Origin: Pycnococcus provasolii
Taxonomy: Eukaryota > Chlorophyta > Pseudoscourfieldiophyceae > Pseudoscourfieldiales
Assembly: GCA_049487715.1 (NCBI GenBank)
Contig: CP150563.1
Coordinates: 372,001 to 436,000 of the forward strand
Length of the DNA stretch: 64,000 nucleotides
Direction of reading: 5' to 3'
Shown here: piece by piece, positions 30,310 through 40,704 of the stretch
Layout of the letters: each line of letters begins with the position of its first letter
Numbering within the stretch: the first letter of the stretch is position 1
Position numbers and translations under genes: made by a program
The notes under the pieces: model-generated
Databases searched by the model: none
Told to the model about the DNA's origin: nothing
What the model saw: the letters and a program-made list of their open reading frames with translations, nothing else

Positions 30310-33300
30310 ATGGCCGTGATGGTGGCCGTGAGTGATGTCGTCTTGAATCACTTGTTGTCGCGGCCACTTATTGTGATCTCGTCGTCGTCGTCGTCGAAGA
30401 AGAAGAACTTGAAGATCTTGAAGAAGAAGAACTCCTCTCTTGCTCAAGAATTCAAGACGTTCATGTTCTTCTTCTTGAGTAGTTTGAGTTGCTTATGTCG
30501 TCTTAACGGTGCGCTTGCTCAGTCGTCATCGTCCTTGTCAAACGTCCCGAACGTGGTTGTGTTTATGCTTGACGACCTGCCGCACTACCTCACTACAGAA
30601 GATCCTTCTTCCGTTAATGGTAGTGGAGGAGGAAAACGACCAGGCGCGTACGACCTGAACCGTCAGTTAACCAACTTGCTCGACGACGCCTTAAGCAAAA
30701 ATCTTATCGAGAATATACGCGAAGTGCAAAACGAAGCCGTCACGTTCACGAAGGCGTACACAGCAGGCCCGAAGTGCGCGCCGTCGAGGTACAGCCTGCT
30801 CACGACGAGGTTCCCATCAAAAGGCGTGTATGCAAAAACACGCACGGCGCAGCAAATTGAAAGCCGAACGCTCCAAGATGACGGAACCGACGCCAAGGAC
30901 AGCTGGGACGGACGTGCGGACGTCACGGTTCCAAACACCAAAGTCACACAAGGCGACGAAACGGACAACCTCGCACAAGCTCTTAAAGCGAACGGGTACT
31001 ACACCTCGTTCAGCGGCAAGTGGCACATGGGAACGCTCAACGCCTTCGATGACTACGATGCTCAAGTCGTTGAAGTGCAGCGCGCCGGATTCGACCACGT
31101 CGGTTCCGTCCTCGCGGGAAATCTCTTCGACGGCACTGGTGCGAAAGGCGCTTTCGCGCAGAACGTCGAGTTCTCACTAGCCGGAGCCATCGCAGGCGTG
31201 GACACTGCCATTGCAAACAATAAGCCGTTCTACGTGCACTGGACACCTTACGAGCCAAACGGAAACGCGGAAGTAAGCTACCGCGACGCGCTCTTCAACT
31301 TCACCGCCAACCACACACCAGCGTGTCCGAAGGATTCGCCGAAGCGCACGGCGGGCGATTGTCCTGCGCCATACATTGATGCGAGCCTTGGCATGCCCAG
31401 TCGCGCAGATGTGTGGAACTGGGCGGAGACCAACGCGGAACCGACTAGTGGAAACAGAAGGTGCACGAGCGCGTGCCTGGAAGCCGACTACCTCGCCGGC
31501 GTGCGCTGGATCGACCAAGCATTCGGCTCGTTCGTGCGACACCTCAAGGCTAAGGGCGTGTACGACAACACTGTGCTGGTTGTTTTGAACGACCACGGCA
31601 TGGGATCAAAGAACCAGCTGTACGAGCTTGGCTCGCGCACCGTGTTGTACGTGCGATATCCGCCACTCACGGGGATGAACAAGGGCGACACGAACGATGC
31701 GCCTGTGCTAAATACGGACATCGGCGCAACGGTCATGGACATTATTGGAATCACCAATGGCATCGCCAAAACAGACGGCGCGTCGTTCAAGGTCCTGCTG
31801 GAGAGGCCCACGCAAGGAGTGGCAGATGCGCCAGCATGTACAACGTACGGCTATCCTGATCCAGCCACAAACCCTTCAGGTATGGAGGTGCGCGTGCTCG
31901 AGCTTGGCATGGATCGTGCCGCTATCAGTACATGCGACGGAGGTCGGTACAAGTACATTCGACGAGGACATGTCGACATGGAGGCTATCACTCCTCAGAC
32001 ACAGAGGTTTCCGCACTGGCATGAGTGCGAGCAGCTCTACGACCTCAATGCAGATGCAGGTGAGCAGACAAACATTGTTGGCCGTACAGATGTTGCGGGC
32101 GTACTCGCAAAGTTGCGAGCTTCCATGTGCGAGCATGACAAGGCGACGACGGGAAGGGTTGAGATGACATGCCCCTACATCGCACTGCCGTCTTGCGGAA
32201 AGATCGTCGTCAGAAATGGTGGTGGTGGCACATCGCCCACATCGCCGAGCACATCGCCGACGACGACAACGACAACGACAACGACGACATCAGCTCAAAG
32301 CGCGACGCCGACGCCAACTCAGCGCCCTCCTGGATCCGGGCGACCCCCAAACCGCGACATTTATCCGATATCAGTCACGTACAGCAATGGCCGCTTTTCG
32401 GGTACAGTTGAAGGGGCTGATGGAACGGTGACTATTCCAAGCGTTACGAGTACACCCGCGCCTTCGCCCGTGCTTGGAAACGTTGGTTACACGACGAGCG
32501 GGCGTAACATCTTCGGTCCATTCGAGGCGGGTTTCGGATCGGAGCCAGACGCCGTAGCGTCTGAGAATACCCGGCCTCCGTACCCCTGCTATGACGGCCA
32601 GAAGTACTATGGCTACTGCCCCGGTGGGATGGATGTTGGCACTTGCGAAGCTTCGTTATTTGAACAATGTGGTGACGGCAACGTGCTCACGGAGCTCTTC
32701 ATGGACAGCTGTGGCGGCCACGCAAGTCCGTATCACTAGTACGTTATTATGTTTCTCTTCTGACTTGCCATTGCGATGCAAGAATACTTTCTAGACATTC
32801 CCGGCCGCTAACATTACGCGACTCCAACAACCACACACGAACATTTATCACACTAAATCCAATTAAGTCACACTGACATTGTTTGCAATTACGACGTCAA
32901 TGCGCCAGGCCATTCGAGTCTTGTTGGCTTCATGCTTGACGGAGTGGCGCTGTACGGGAAAAATGAGGGTGCTAGCATGCTCCCATCAGACCTCGACGCG
33001 TGTGGCGGTCACTTCGGGCTGGTACCTGCGAATAGCACGTTCGGCATTCCGTCCGAAACGGTGTACCACTATCACATTCAGCTCGAACCCCCTTATCTGA
33101 GTGGCTGCTTTGGTCCGGTGAATTCTGTGCAGGAATGCAAGGCATTGTACACGGCGCGGAATCGAGGATGTGGCACAATTGAGAATGTCAACATGGGCTA
33201 CGGTGTGACGACGCCCTACGATTTGTGGTGTCCATGCTACGAGAAGAAGACGACCACTGCAACTACAACGACGACGACGGCAAGTGCTACGACCACCACT

Positions 33301-33642
33301 AGCACACGTGGGCCGCCGAGGCCACGCACGACGACGACGACGACAGCGGCGGCGGTGACGACGACGACGACAACGGCGGCGGTGACGACGACGACGACAA
33401 CGGCGGTGGTGTCACCAGGCCCGACGCCGAGGCCACGCACAACGACGACGACGACAACGGCTGCAGCGGCGTCAGCACCATCGCCGTCGCCGAGACCACG
33501 CACGACGACGACGACAACGGCTGCAGCGGCGTCATCAGTGCCAACGACTTCGGCCGTCGTGAAGCACACAAGCTCCGCGTACGTGTTGGACCAACAAGTT
33601 GGTAAAGTCGTAATCGCTGTAATCGCGATCGCGTGCGCTTGA
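30310..33642 (+). CDS. Secreted sulfatase fused to a YHYH domain (two exons: 30310-32738, 32868-33642)
   Basis: Splicing a 129-nt intron yields 1,067 residues. A signal peptide is best read from the in-frame ATG 30463 (MFFFLSSLSCLCRLNGALAQ). The type I sulfatase domain shows the first metal site (NVVVFMLDDLPHY), the formylglycine signature CAPSR (in GPKCAPSRYSLLT), GKWHMG and NDHGMGSK. A Thr/Pro-rich linker follows. The next module has CYDGQKYYGYCPGG, then SCGGHASPYHYH created exactly at the splice junction, GHSSLVGFMLDG, ALYG, CGGHFG and YHYHIQ, which are the hallmarks of the YHYH domain. The tail is Thr/Arg/Pro-rich repeats (PRPRTTTTTT), probably O-glycosylated, ending in a short hydrophobic segment (VVIAVIAIACA) that could be a GPI or membrane anchor. 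It likely removes sulfate from extracellular polysaccharide. Confidence 0.82.
32739..32867 (+). other. Intron, 129 nt (phase 2)
   Basis: The donor is CACTA|GTACGT and the acceptor is CAATTAAG|TCACAC, with ACTAAAT and GCTAACAT as branch-point candidates. Removing it completes the tyrosine codon of YHYH and opens the frame into GHSSLVGFMLDG. Without splicing the sulfatase frame stops at 32737-32739. Confidence 0.85.
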
Positions 33643-34461
33643 CCAGTGTTGTCAGACACTGTCGTCATCATGATAATTCTCGTACAGTACAGTAATCCTA
33701 CTAAACTTAGTTAACCTAAAGTAAATTCTACAGTACAGTACAGTAAAACAAACTCACTCTGAGCACTCTGTGACATTTCATCCCCATGCATGAGTGCAAA
33801 TAAATGTAACCTTAGACTAGTATAGGTACATACATACAGTACAGTAATGAAAAAGACAGAAAGGTTTACGATAGTGAGAGGAGTGATGATTCGGGTTTGG
33901 GCGACGGGTCCCACTGAGAAGGTCCACTGAGACCTCTTATTTAGTTGTTTTTCTTAAAGGCTCTCCTGTCATACAGTCAGACAGTAGTCTATGTGGGCAG
34001 GCTAGGCCAGGCCAGGCCAGGCCAGGCCGCACGTAAAGTTAATAAGGCGCGTGTTTGTTTATGTGTTCTCCCAGGCTGCCAGGTCCTTCTTGAGTGCGCA
34101 GGATCCCCCCCTGGGCCTGGGGGGTGCGTCAACATCTCTCAAGGCGGCCGGCGCCATTTTCATCCCATTTATTTTCATCATTCGAAACTTCATTACTGTA
34201 TTGTACTTTTTTTACTTCAACGACGCCCGGGAGGTTTTGGGACCCCAACAAGAAAAACCCCCCCCCCCCCCCCCCCCCCGTTTTTTTCCCCAAAAACCCC
34301 CACACCCACTTTTTTCCCCCCCCCCCCGCATAAACTTAAGTATTTGCTTGAGCACTCGTTTCTTGCTCCACTACTTTAAGATAGATACGGTAGTCTCTGG
34401 GCCTCGGGGGCTTGATTCTTGACTGATTCTTGTATTATTCTTGACTGATTCCTCATAGAGT

Positions 34462-34495
<34 letters not shown>

Positions 34496-34609
34496 GTGGT
34501 ACCAGGCTGCCAGGTTACATAGATACATCTTGATCTTGGTGACCAGTTCCTCAGATACTGCCACAAGTAAGATACAGTTAACTATATATGTCGTCTTGAT
34601 AATGTATTT
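33643..34609. other. Intergenic DNA with TACAGTA, GGCCA, poly-C and GT repeats
   Basis: TACAGTA clusters lie at 33684-33745 and 33837. AGGCC units are tandem at about 34007-34030. A C homopolymer of about 19 (34260-34279) and further C runs lie at 34315-34327. A (GT)n run spans about 34463-34493. CCAGGCTGCCAGG occurs twice (about 34072 and 34502). No gene is visible. The homopolymers may also mark assembly uncertainty. Confidence 0.6.
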
Positions 34610-37471
34610 ATGCAACCGAAACTTGCAGGCCTGAATTTAAGGACGACAGAGTCTCGTGAGCGACCATCACTTCTCCAAAATAACGCCTCGGCCACTTCTC
34701 TGCTGCCAACACACTCGTCTTTGTCAGGGAAAAAACGTGGTGGTGGTGGTGGTGGTGCCTTAAGGCGATTTCAAAGCAGTTTTCAGAAAAGACGCTGCTG
34801 GGGCTGTGAGTGTGCGCACTGCTCCCTGTTCGGTGCTTTCACAGCGATGGTGTTCCTACTACTCGGCATATACGCTGTCGCGATCAAGTTCGTCATCGGC
34901 ATCGCGCAAACAAACGCCGATGCGACAGGAAACGCAAAACCGACAGGGATGTTCGAAATGGACTTTGGCGCGGCGACGAACGTCGCAACACCCGCGCAGC
35001 AAGCTACCACAGCTGGCGCAGCGACGACAATATTTTTGGAAGGGGTGCCTGGCGAGCAGAGAGAGGAACTTGCGAATCCTTCCACGTACTTTGCACGGAC
35101 GCCGCTCGACATCATCGACGCGTACGACGCGACGAAGTGCAGCCTGAAGGCTGCGCGCTGGGCGGAGGAACAGCTCAAGTACACGCTGGGCACAGACGCC
35201 TCACAAATGCTGCACTTCCTGCACGTGCCACGCACCGCGGGAAGGACCAAGTTCTTCTGCGCAATCAAGCCGCGCTTCAGCAAGAAAGACCAGTGCCCTA
35301 AGGCGTACGATCACCTGCGGCTGAGCGAAATGGTCCGCGGCTGCAAGGCGATGGCAAGCCACGACGACTTCTCCGTGAAGAAATTCTTGCCTTCCAACAC
35401 GGCGTACACCACAACCGTGCGCCGCCCCGTCGACCGCGTGTTGTCAGCATACGAGTTTGCGACGGAAATTGCCCTGCGCGCCTACGGGCAATCGGACGAG
35501 GAGAGGAAGCGCAAGACGGAGCAGGCGAAGAAAAATGGAAGGATCGCGACCACCGACGTGTGGCCGTGGAGCGGCCTTATTCCTATCGCGCACAGCGAGT
35601 GGAAGCGGCGAACGGACACACACAAAAGTGACCTCCAGCGCCTCAAGGACAGCGCCGCGTCGATGACCCCTGCGCAGGCGTCGGCACTTGCCAACGCGTA
35701 CGACTTCCCAGGCTTCCAGTCGCTGCGGGACTTTGTCGATGACCCACGTGTCGCTGACCTACTTCAAGACGGCTCCACGATGCAGTTGCTTGGACTCACC
35801 AACTACTCGAGCGATCCGATGGCAACGGAGCTGCGGAGATGCGTTGTGCAGCAACGCGACGAGGGTGCGCGCGAGGTGCTCATGTATGTCGCCCTCAAGC
35901 GTCTACGCGAGTTTGTGCACGTGAGCATATTCGACCGTCTCGACGAGAGCATTGAGCTGCTGTACGCGCAGTCGGGTTGGAATCTCAACAATGATCCGGC
36001 CATCGGCAAGTCGGCTGCTATGATGGGTGCTCAGCAGGATGAAAGTAGCTCAGGGCGCAGCCTGCAGACGGCGGAAGAAGACGACGGCGACAATCACGAC
36101 CATGACGTGGCAGACGACACCCTCGCAAGAAAAACTCGAGAACGCCGCTCATTGCAGGAAAGGCTGAGCTCGCTTCCCGAGCCGTGGTCTCGGTATGAAT
36201 CTGAGAAGTACGTGGGGCACATCTTCTATCACAACCCGGAGACGAATGAGTCGTCGTGGTCTCATCCTGATCCTAAGCTCTTGACTGACCGCGATGATCC
36301 ATCTCCGCCTGCGCCATCCGCTGAAGACGCGACTTCAAAGGAGGCGGGCGTTTCAAAGGAAGCAGAGGCGGAGGCGAAGGCGAAGAAGGAGGCAAAAGCG
36401 GCGGCTCTCGCGGCTGAGCGTGCAGACCTAGAACGCAAGGTGAAAGAGGCTCTTAAGACCCAGCGCCGGGCAGAATTCAAGCGGTACCGTTCGCTCGAGG
36501 AGCGACGCGATGACGAGGCAAAGTTGAGTGCTGCCGTGAAAGAGGCGGAGGCGAATCTCAAGGCATTGGACGAGAAAATCGCCGAGGCTGAGAATGATGA
36601 AAGCAAGGAAGACAGCGGGGAATCGTCTGAAACCAGCGGCGCGTCTGAACACAGTGCAGATGAATCAAGTGGGCCAGTTCGTCAAATCAAAGCTTTTGGC
36701 ATGGGGGAACCGGGAATGGGTAGTTTTTTCAGAAAGTGCTCCACTCGGAGTGGCAGCCGAGCCAAGGCGAAGCGCGTAAGTCTGCATCAAACCCTCATGG
36801 AGCAGTATGGGATACCACTTGAATTTTCAAAGCGCAATCGTGCAGCATTGCCAGCGAATCTGATCGATCGCATGAACGACCTCAACGCGATGGACAATCG
36901 CCTCTACGCATTCGCGAGCAAGCTGTTTGAAGCACGCCTCGATGTCGTTCGCCAACGGACAGATGCCCCCTACATCAGGCTTCCTCCGAATCCCACGGAG
37001 CGACTAAATATCCCCGTGCTAGGATCTGCTGAAAGGGCGGCGACAGGAGCGCGCAAGCTAACATCACACTCTATGATTCCTGAACCGACGGGACCGCCAA
37101 AGGGTGTTTTGGCGCAGGCGGATGAATCAGTTTCGAAGGTGCATTCGACGCCGAGCGGTGCTGCATCGCTGACATCGTCATCACCGGCATCTCGCCAGAT
37201 AGAAAACCAGTCTGGGGATGTGCAGCCCAAGGGGACGGAGCCTGTCACAGGAAGCGGTTTGCCTATAGCACCGGAAGGATCTAAGCCCGCTGGCCTTGGT
37301 GTTTCATCACCATCCCCCGCGGCTGGTGGTGGTGGAGTTTTGCCTACTGCGGCGCGCGAACGGCGCCGCAAGACGATTATGGGCAATCGTGCTCCGCAGG
37401 GTCCAGCGATACCACCCGAAGAGCCAGCTTACGTGGACATCTTTGCGGACGCCGACGCGTTGTCGAATTGA
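34610..37471 (+). CDS. Golgi-type sulfotransferase with a WW domain and coiled coil
   Basis: The 953-residue frame starts at ATG 34610. A type II membrane span (AFTAMVFLLLGIYAVAIKFV, residues about 82-103) follows a basic/Gly-rich tail. The catalytic region has a PAPS 5'-phosphosulfate loop (FLHVPRTAGRTKF) and a 3'-phosphate motif (TTVRRPVDRVLSAYEF), as in carbohydrate sulfotransferases. A WW domain lies at about residues 524-556 (LPEPWSRYESEKYVGHIFY ... SSWSHPDP), followed by an Ala/Glu/Lys coiled coil (about 580-660), a segment (LMEQYGIPLEFSKRNRAALP) with a second helical region, and a disordered C-terminus. WW domains are normally cytosolic or nuclear, so one downstream of a type II anchor is unusual. 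The substrate is unknown; sulfated cell-surface glycan is plausible. Confidence 0.75.
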   Translation: MQPKLAGLNLRTTESRERPSLLQNNASATSLLPTHSSLSGKKRGGGGGGALRRFQSSFQKRRCWGCECAHCSLFGAFTAMVFLLLGIYAVAIKFVIGIAQTNADATGNAKPTGMFEMDFGAATNVATPAQQATTAGAATTIFLEGVPGEQREELANPSTYFARTPLDIIDAYDATKCSLKAARWAEEQLKYTLGTDASQMLHFLHVPRTAGRTKFFCAIKPRFSKKDQCPKAYDHLRLSEMVRGCKAMASHDDFSVKKFLPSNTAYTTTVRRPVDRVLSAYEFATEIALRAYGQSDEERKRKTEQAKKNGRIATTDVWPWSGLIPIAHSEWKRRTDTHKSDLQRLKDSAASMTPAQASALANAYDFPGFQSLRDFVDDPRVADLLQDGSTMQLLGLTNYSSDPMATELRRCVVQQRDEGAREVLMYVALKRLREFVHVSIFDRLDESIELLYAQSGWNLNNDPAIGKSAAMMGAQQDESSSGRSLQTAEEDDGDNHDHDVADDTLARKTRERRSLQERLSSLPEPWSRYESEKYVGHIFYHNPETNESSWSHPDPKLLTDRDDPSPPAPSAEDATSKEAGVSKEAEAEAKAKKEAKAAALAAERADLERKVKEALKTQRRAEFKRYRSLEERRDDEAKLSAAVKEAEANLKALDEKIAEAENDESKEDSGESSETSGASEHSADESSGPVRQIKAFGMGEPGMGSFFRKCSTRSGSRAKAKRVSLHQTLMEQYGIPLEFSKRNRAALPANLIDRMNDLNAMDNRLYAFASKLFEARLDVVRQRTDAPYIRLPPNPTERLNIPVLGSAERAATGARKLTSHSMIPEPTGPPKGVLAQADESVSKVHSTPSGAASLTSSSPASRQIENQSGDVQPKGTEPVTGSGLPIAPEGSKPAGLGVSSPSPAAGGGGVLPTAARERRRKTIMGNRAPQGPAIPPEEPAYVDIFADADALSN

Positions 37472-37570
37472 TGAAAATAATATAGCAGAAATATATTCCT
37501 TTACAAAACACAAACTGAACTCCTTTAGAGATTACTGAGAGTAGTAATTAGGTAATTATTAGGTAGAGTA

Positions 37571-37816
37571 GTAAGTGTGACTCTTGAGTCATCGTGTTGA
37601 TGCACGGTTGGTGGCGATGGCGAGTTGGCGACGACAACAGCGACAACAAGCGCAAGAGGAGCTCTCACCCCGGACGAAACCCGAAAAGCGGTCTGATAGT
37701 AGCTTTGAAATCACCAGTGCCATGTACAAAATTGCGCCGCTGAATGAAATGGTGAATGTGAATAGTGTGAATGGACGACCGTTGGACAAAGTAAAGTACA
37801 CTCCATTACCTGAATG
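37571..37816. repeat. Dispersed convergent-junction repeat, copy 1
   Basis: A 246-bp sequence, beginning GTAAGTGTGACTCTTGAGTC, lies 100 bp after the sulfotransferase stop and 2 bp from the THOC1 stop. It shares a 71-bp perfect match with copy 2 (54305-54555), covering TGATGCACGGTTGGTGGCGA through GGAGCTCTCAC, and weaker similarity to the end. An open frame of 77 codons exists here but is broken by indels in copy 2, so it is probably not coding. Confidence 0.85.
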
Positions 37817-37817
37817 A

Positions 37818-39766
37818 CTACTCAACCATCTTTTCGCCGGCGAGCCCTAGCTCCTTCGTTGCCTTCTCGATGTCAGAACTTGTAGCCTCGCTTGCAAGGA
37901 TGTAGCGTTCGCGCGCAATCAATCGGAGCGACTTCCAAACGTACGTCTTGTCGTGCTTGTGCTTGAACTCCTCCTCGATGCCACTTTCGGGATCCATGTC
38001 ATCAATAACGGGTTCTAGCCACGTTTCGATCGCGGGCACCGTGCCGACGGGATCTAGCGCATCGCCGGTGTCGCTGGCAGCGCGCGATCCCCAGCCATCC
38101 GCCCCACCGATGCTCCAGAGGCGGTTGAGGCTGTCACATCCGAGCTTCGTGGCGCCTGCAGGAGGCGACGGCAGGTTTGCTGTACTTCCGAGCGAGGCGG
38201 CAGACTTTGCACGTTTCGGCGCGGGCATTCCCATGATTGCTGACTTCCGCTTCGGCGGCGCGGCTGGTGCAGGTGCCGGCGCGCGTGGTGCCATCTGCTC
38301 ATCGACGGCTTTCACCGCAGCCTCGGACACAGAATCGAATCCCTTCATGCCAACTTCCGCGTCCGTTCTCTCGAGCTCCAAGCACCCGCCAGTCTTCCAA
38401 GCGCTCCAGTGTTCCTCGAGCATCATCGTGTCGACAACGGCTTTCGTAAATGACTGCTTGGCGGGTCCTGGCGACGCGTCGAGCGCATCGTACACCGCGT
38501 CGAGCGTCGATTTCACCTCCTTGATGAGCATCGGCGGTAATGTTGGCGCAAGACCGGCGGTGGGTTGTGTTCCGCGTGGTAGCGGTGTTCTCGGTGCGAG
38601 GTGATGGCACATGATGAGGCACTGCAGAAGAAAATGCCTTCTGAAGTTGGCATCTCGTACCTGCAGTTTGAAGAGCTTCGGGCTGGTGAGATACTTCACC
38701 TCGCACAGCGCCTCGTCTGCATCGGCGGGTGCCGTTGCGCTGGTGATGGTTGCCGCTTCTTGCGCTCGTAGCACTTTGAGAGCGGCGTTGATATCGTTCA
38801 TCGCCTCTTTGACTTTGATTGGTGCGGACGTCGCTAGGATGTTAGGTTGTGCAAAGTGATCCTGCAGCTTCCAGAAGCTTCGGTAGAAGGCCATGTCCAC
38901 GCCTTCGGCCCCTTCGTCGTCATCCTCGTCGTCTTCCACGACGTCTGCGTCGTCGTTTGCGACTGTGGTAATATTTTCTGCGTTGTACTGTCCGAATTTG
39001 TTCGTACCTGACTTGTCGGATAGCGGGAAGAAGCACGCGAGTATGTGCTGGATACGTCCACAGAAGATGGCGTCGTTCGCGCGCGAGAGTCGGCGTAGCA
39101 GCGACGTGCATATCCTGAGTATGATGAGTTTCCCTCTGTTGAAGAACGCGGGTTGCGCGAGAAGCGTGGAGTGTTTTTCGAGGTAGGCGAAGATATCTTT
39201 TCCTAGTGCGATAGTTCCGTACGAGAAGGCGTCTTCGAAGAGCGTGAATATGAAACCTGCGTCTAAGGTTGTGGATGCGCAGAGTGCTAAGGTTGTGTCG
39301 AAGAGCGCGGTCACTTCAGGGGACATAAGCGACAAAGTCCCAGTACCAGAGGAAGCGCTCACAGGTTTCTTCTTCATCAGATCTAACAAGGAGGATCGGA
39401 TCGCGTGCTGTAAAAGAAGAGCGTGCTCAGAGTTGGAGGCAAGCAACGTCGCCAAGGCTGACGACGACGAAGCAGAGGTATCCTTTTCCTTGGGATCCCC
39501 AAGATCCGCAGAAGCATCTCCACCAGCAGATGACGAAAAATAACCCAAGAGAGACGCGGAGAGCCCTAACCCCAACCCAGGCAGGGACGCAGAAGAATCC
39601 AAAGCCGAAGCAGAAGAGTCCAAAGAACCTGAGGCACAGAAGACAGGTACGGAAGGATGATGGAAGTACGAAGTAACGAAGCGTACGACATACCCAAATC
39701 CGACGACAAATCACACGCAAGCGGCGCAGACGAGCCTGCACCAGGGGGGGCCGACGCCATGGCCAT
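37818..39766 (-). CDS. THOC1: THO complex subunit 1 (HPR1/THOC1), two exons (39694-39766, 37818-39628)
   Basis: The long frame has no ATG at its 5' end. A short upstream exon supplies one: MAMASAPPGAGSSAPLACDL, spliced across a 65-nt intron with consensus sites, giving 627 residues. Family features are YLTSPKLFKLQVRDANFRRH, LLQCLIMCHHL, the WSAWKTGGC segment and the C-terminal KTYVWKSLRLIARE. THOC1 couples transcription elongation to mRNP assembly and nuclear export within the THO/TREX complex. Length compares well with animal and plant THOC1 (about 600-660). The stop lies 2 bp from a dispersed repeat that separates this gene from the convergent sulfotransferase gene. Confidence 0.8.
39629..39693 (-). 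other. Intron, 65 nt (phase 1)
   Basis: On the minus strand the donor is TTTGG|GTATGTCG and the acceptor is TGTGCCTCAG|GTTC, both consensus. The reading phase is preserved across the junction (…SSDLG|SLDSSA…) and supplies the missing ATG of THOC1. Confidence 0.85.
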
Positions 39767-39969
39767 GGCGAGCAGGAAAATGACGAGGTGGAGAGGGATA
39801 ACAGGGGGGAATCAACCAACGAGCCTCGGAGGGCGCAGAACAGAAAATCCCGGGCTAGCTAGGGGGAGGAGGAGGAGGATCCCAGGCCCAGGGGGGATCC
39901 GCTGTAGAACCATTCCTCTTGTCCATGGGATTTGGTTCTACCGGGGGGATTCTGGGGGGAGTTTGGGGA

Positions 39970-40651
39970 TCCCGGTCGCGGGAACGTTCTCTTTCTTGGG
40001 CGCGCTTGCGTGCATCGACGACGGCGAGGCGCAGTACGCCGCGCTTCTTGAGGCCGGCGAGACGGAACTCCTTGTTCCTTGTTCACACTTCTCACACCTG
40101 TCACACACAAAACACTAGGACAACTCCACGGCGCTTGACTTCGGAAGCGGCGGCGGCGCCGGAGGAGCCGTCGAGCCACGGCAGAGTTGCCAGCACTCCA
40201 GCAGAGCGCAAACGCCTATGAGGCGGAGCGCGAGGCGAACATCCGCCACAACCGCAAGGTGGAGGCGAATGAGTCGGTGCGCAAGCGCGCCGCGGAGCGC
40301 AACCGTACGTTGCTGCGCGACAACGAGGTGAAGCTCGGGCACTATGATCCGTACTGTTCGATGGGCGACAGTACGGAGCACGGCGTGCTCCATGGCACCT
40401 CTTGGGCCGTGCCGAATGCGAGTGGGCGAGTGGCGCTTCCGCTAGTGGAGCCTTCGCTCGGATGCGACGTCAACGTCGTCGCCGCCTCGCCGGTAACGAT
40501 GCCATTGTCGTCGGCGTCGTCGTTATTATTGTGTAGTGTGTATCGCTCAACACGCTTCTGCATTGTCGATGTGGTTTTGTCATATAATAAAAAACGAAGA
40601 TTTTGTTACTGCCTTGTACGAGTTTCTACACGAGCTCAGATGCCCTCATGA
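39970..40651 (+). CDS. Small spliced gene, unknown function (5' end unresolved)
   Basis: Two stretches have the G/C-ending codon bias of real exons. The first, up to 40073, reads LACIDDGEAQYAALLEAGE. The second, from 40187, reads LPALQQSANAYEAEREANI and then KVEANESVRKRAAERNRTLL, DNEVKLGHYDPYCSMGD. They are in different frames and join in phase if a 113-nt intron (40074 GTTCCT to 40186 CAGAG) is removed, a length in line with the other introns here. I could not fix the start codon; the gene diverges from THOC1. The last 30 codons of the open frame lose bias, so the true end may use another splice. I recognise no family. Confidence 0.45.
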
Positions 40652-40704
40652 GGCTTTCACTCTTCCCACACCCCTCTTGTTGTTGTTCTTGTTGTTGTTG
40701 TTGT

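Noticed and set aside
32932-33642. YHYH-containing frame as an independent gene
   Set aside because: It starts in the middle of the domain, and upstream sequence joins in phase to the sulfatase frame through a consensus intron.
37584-37817. 77-residue small protein in dispersed repeat copy 1
   Set aside because: The homologous DNA at 54305 and 58355 carries indels that break every common frame, so selection on protein is not supported.
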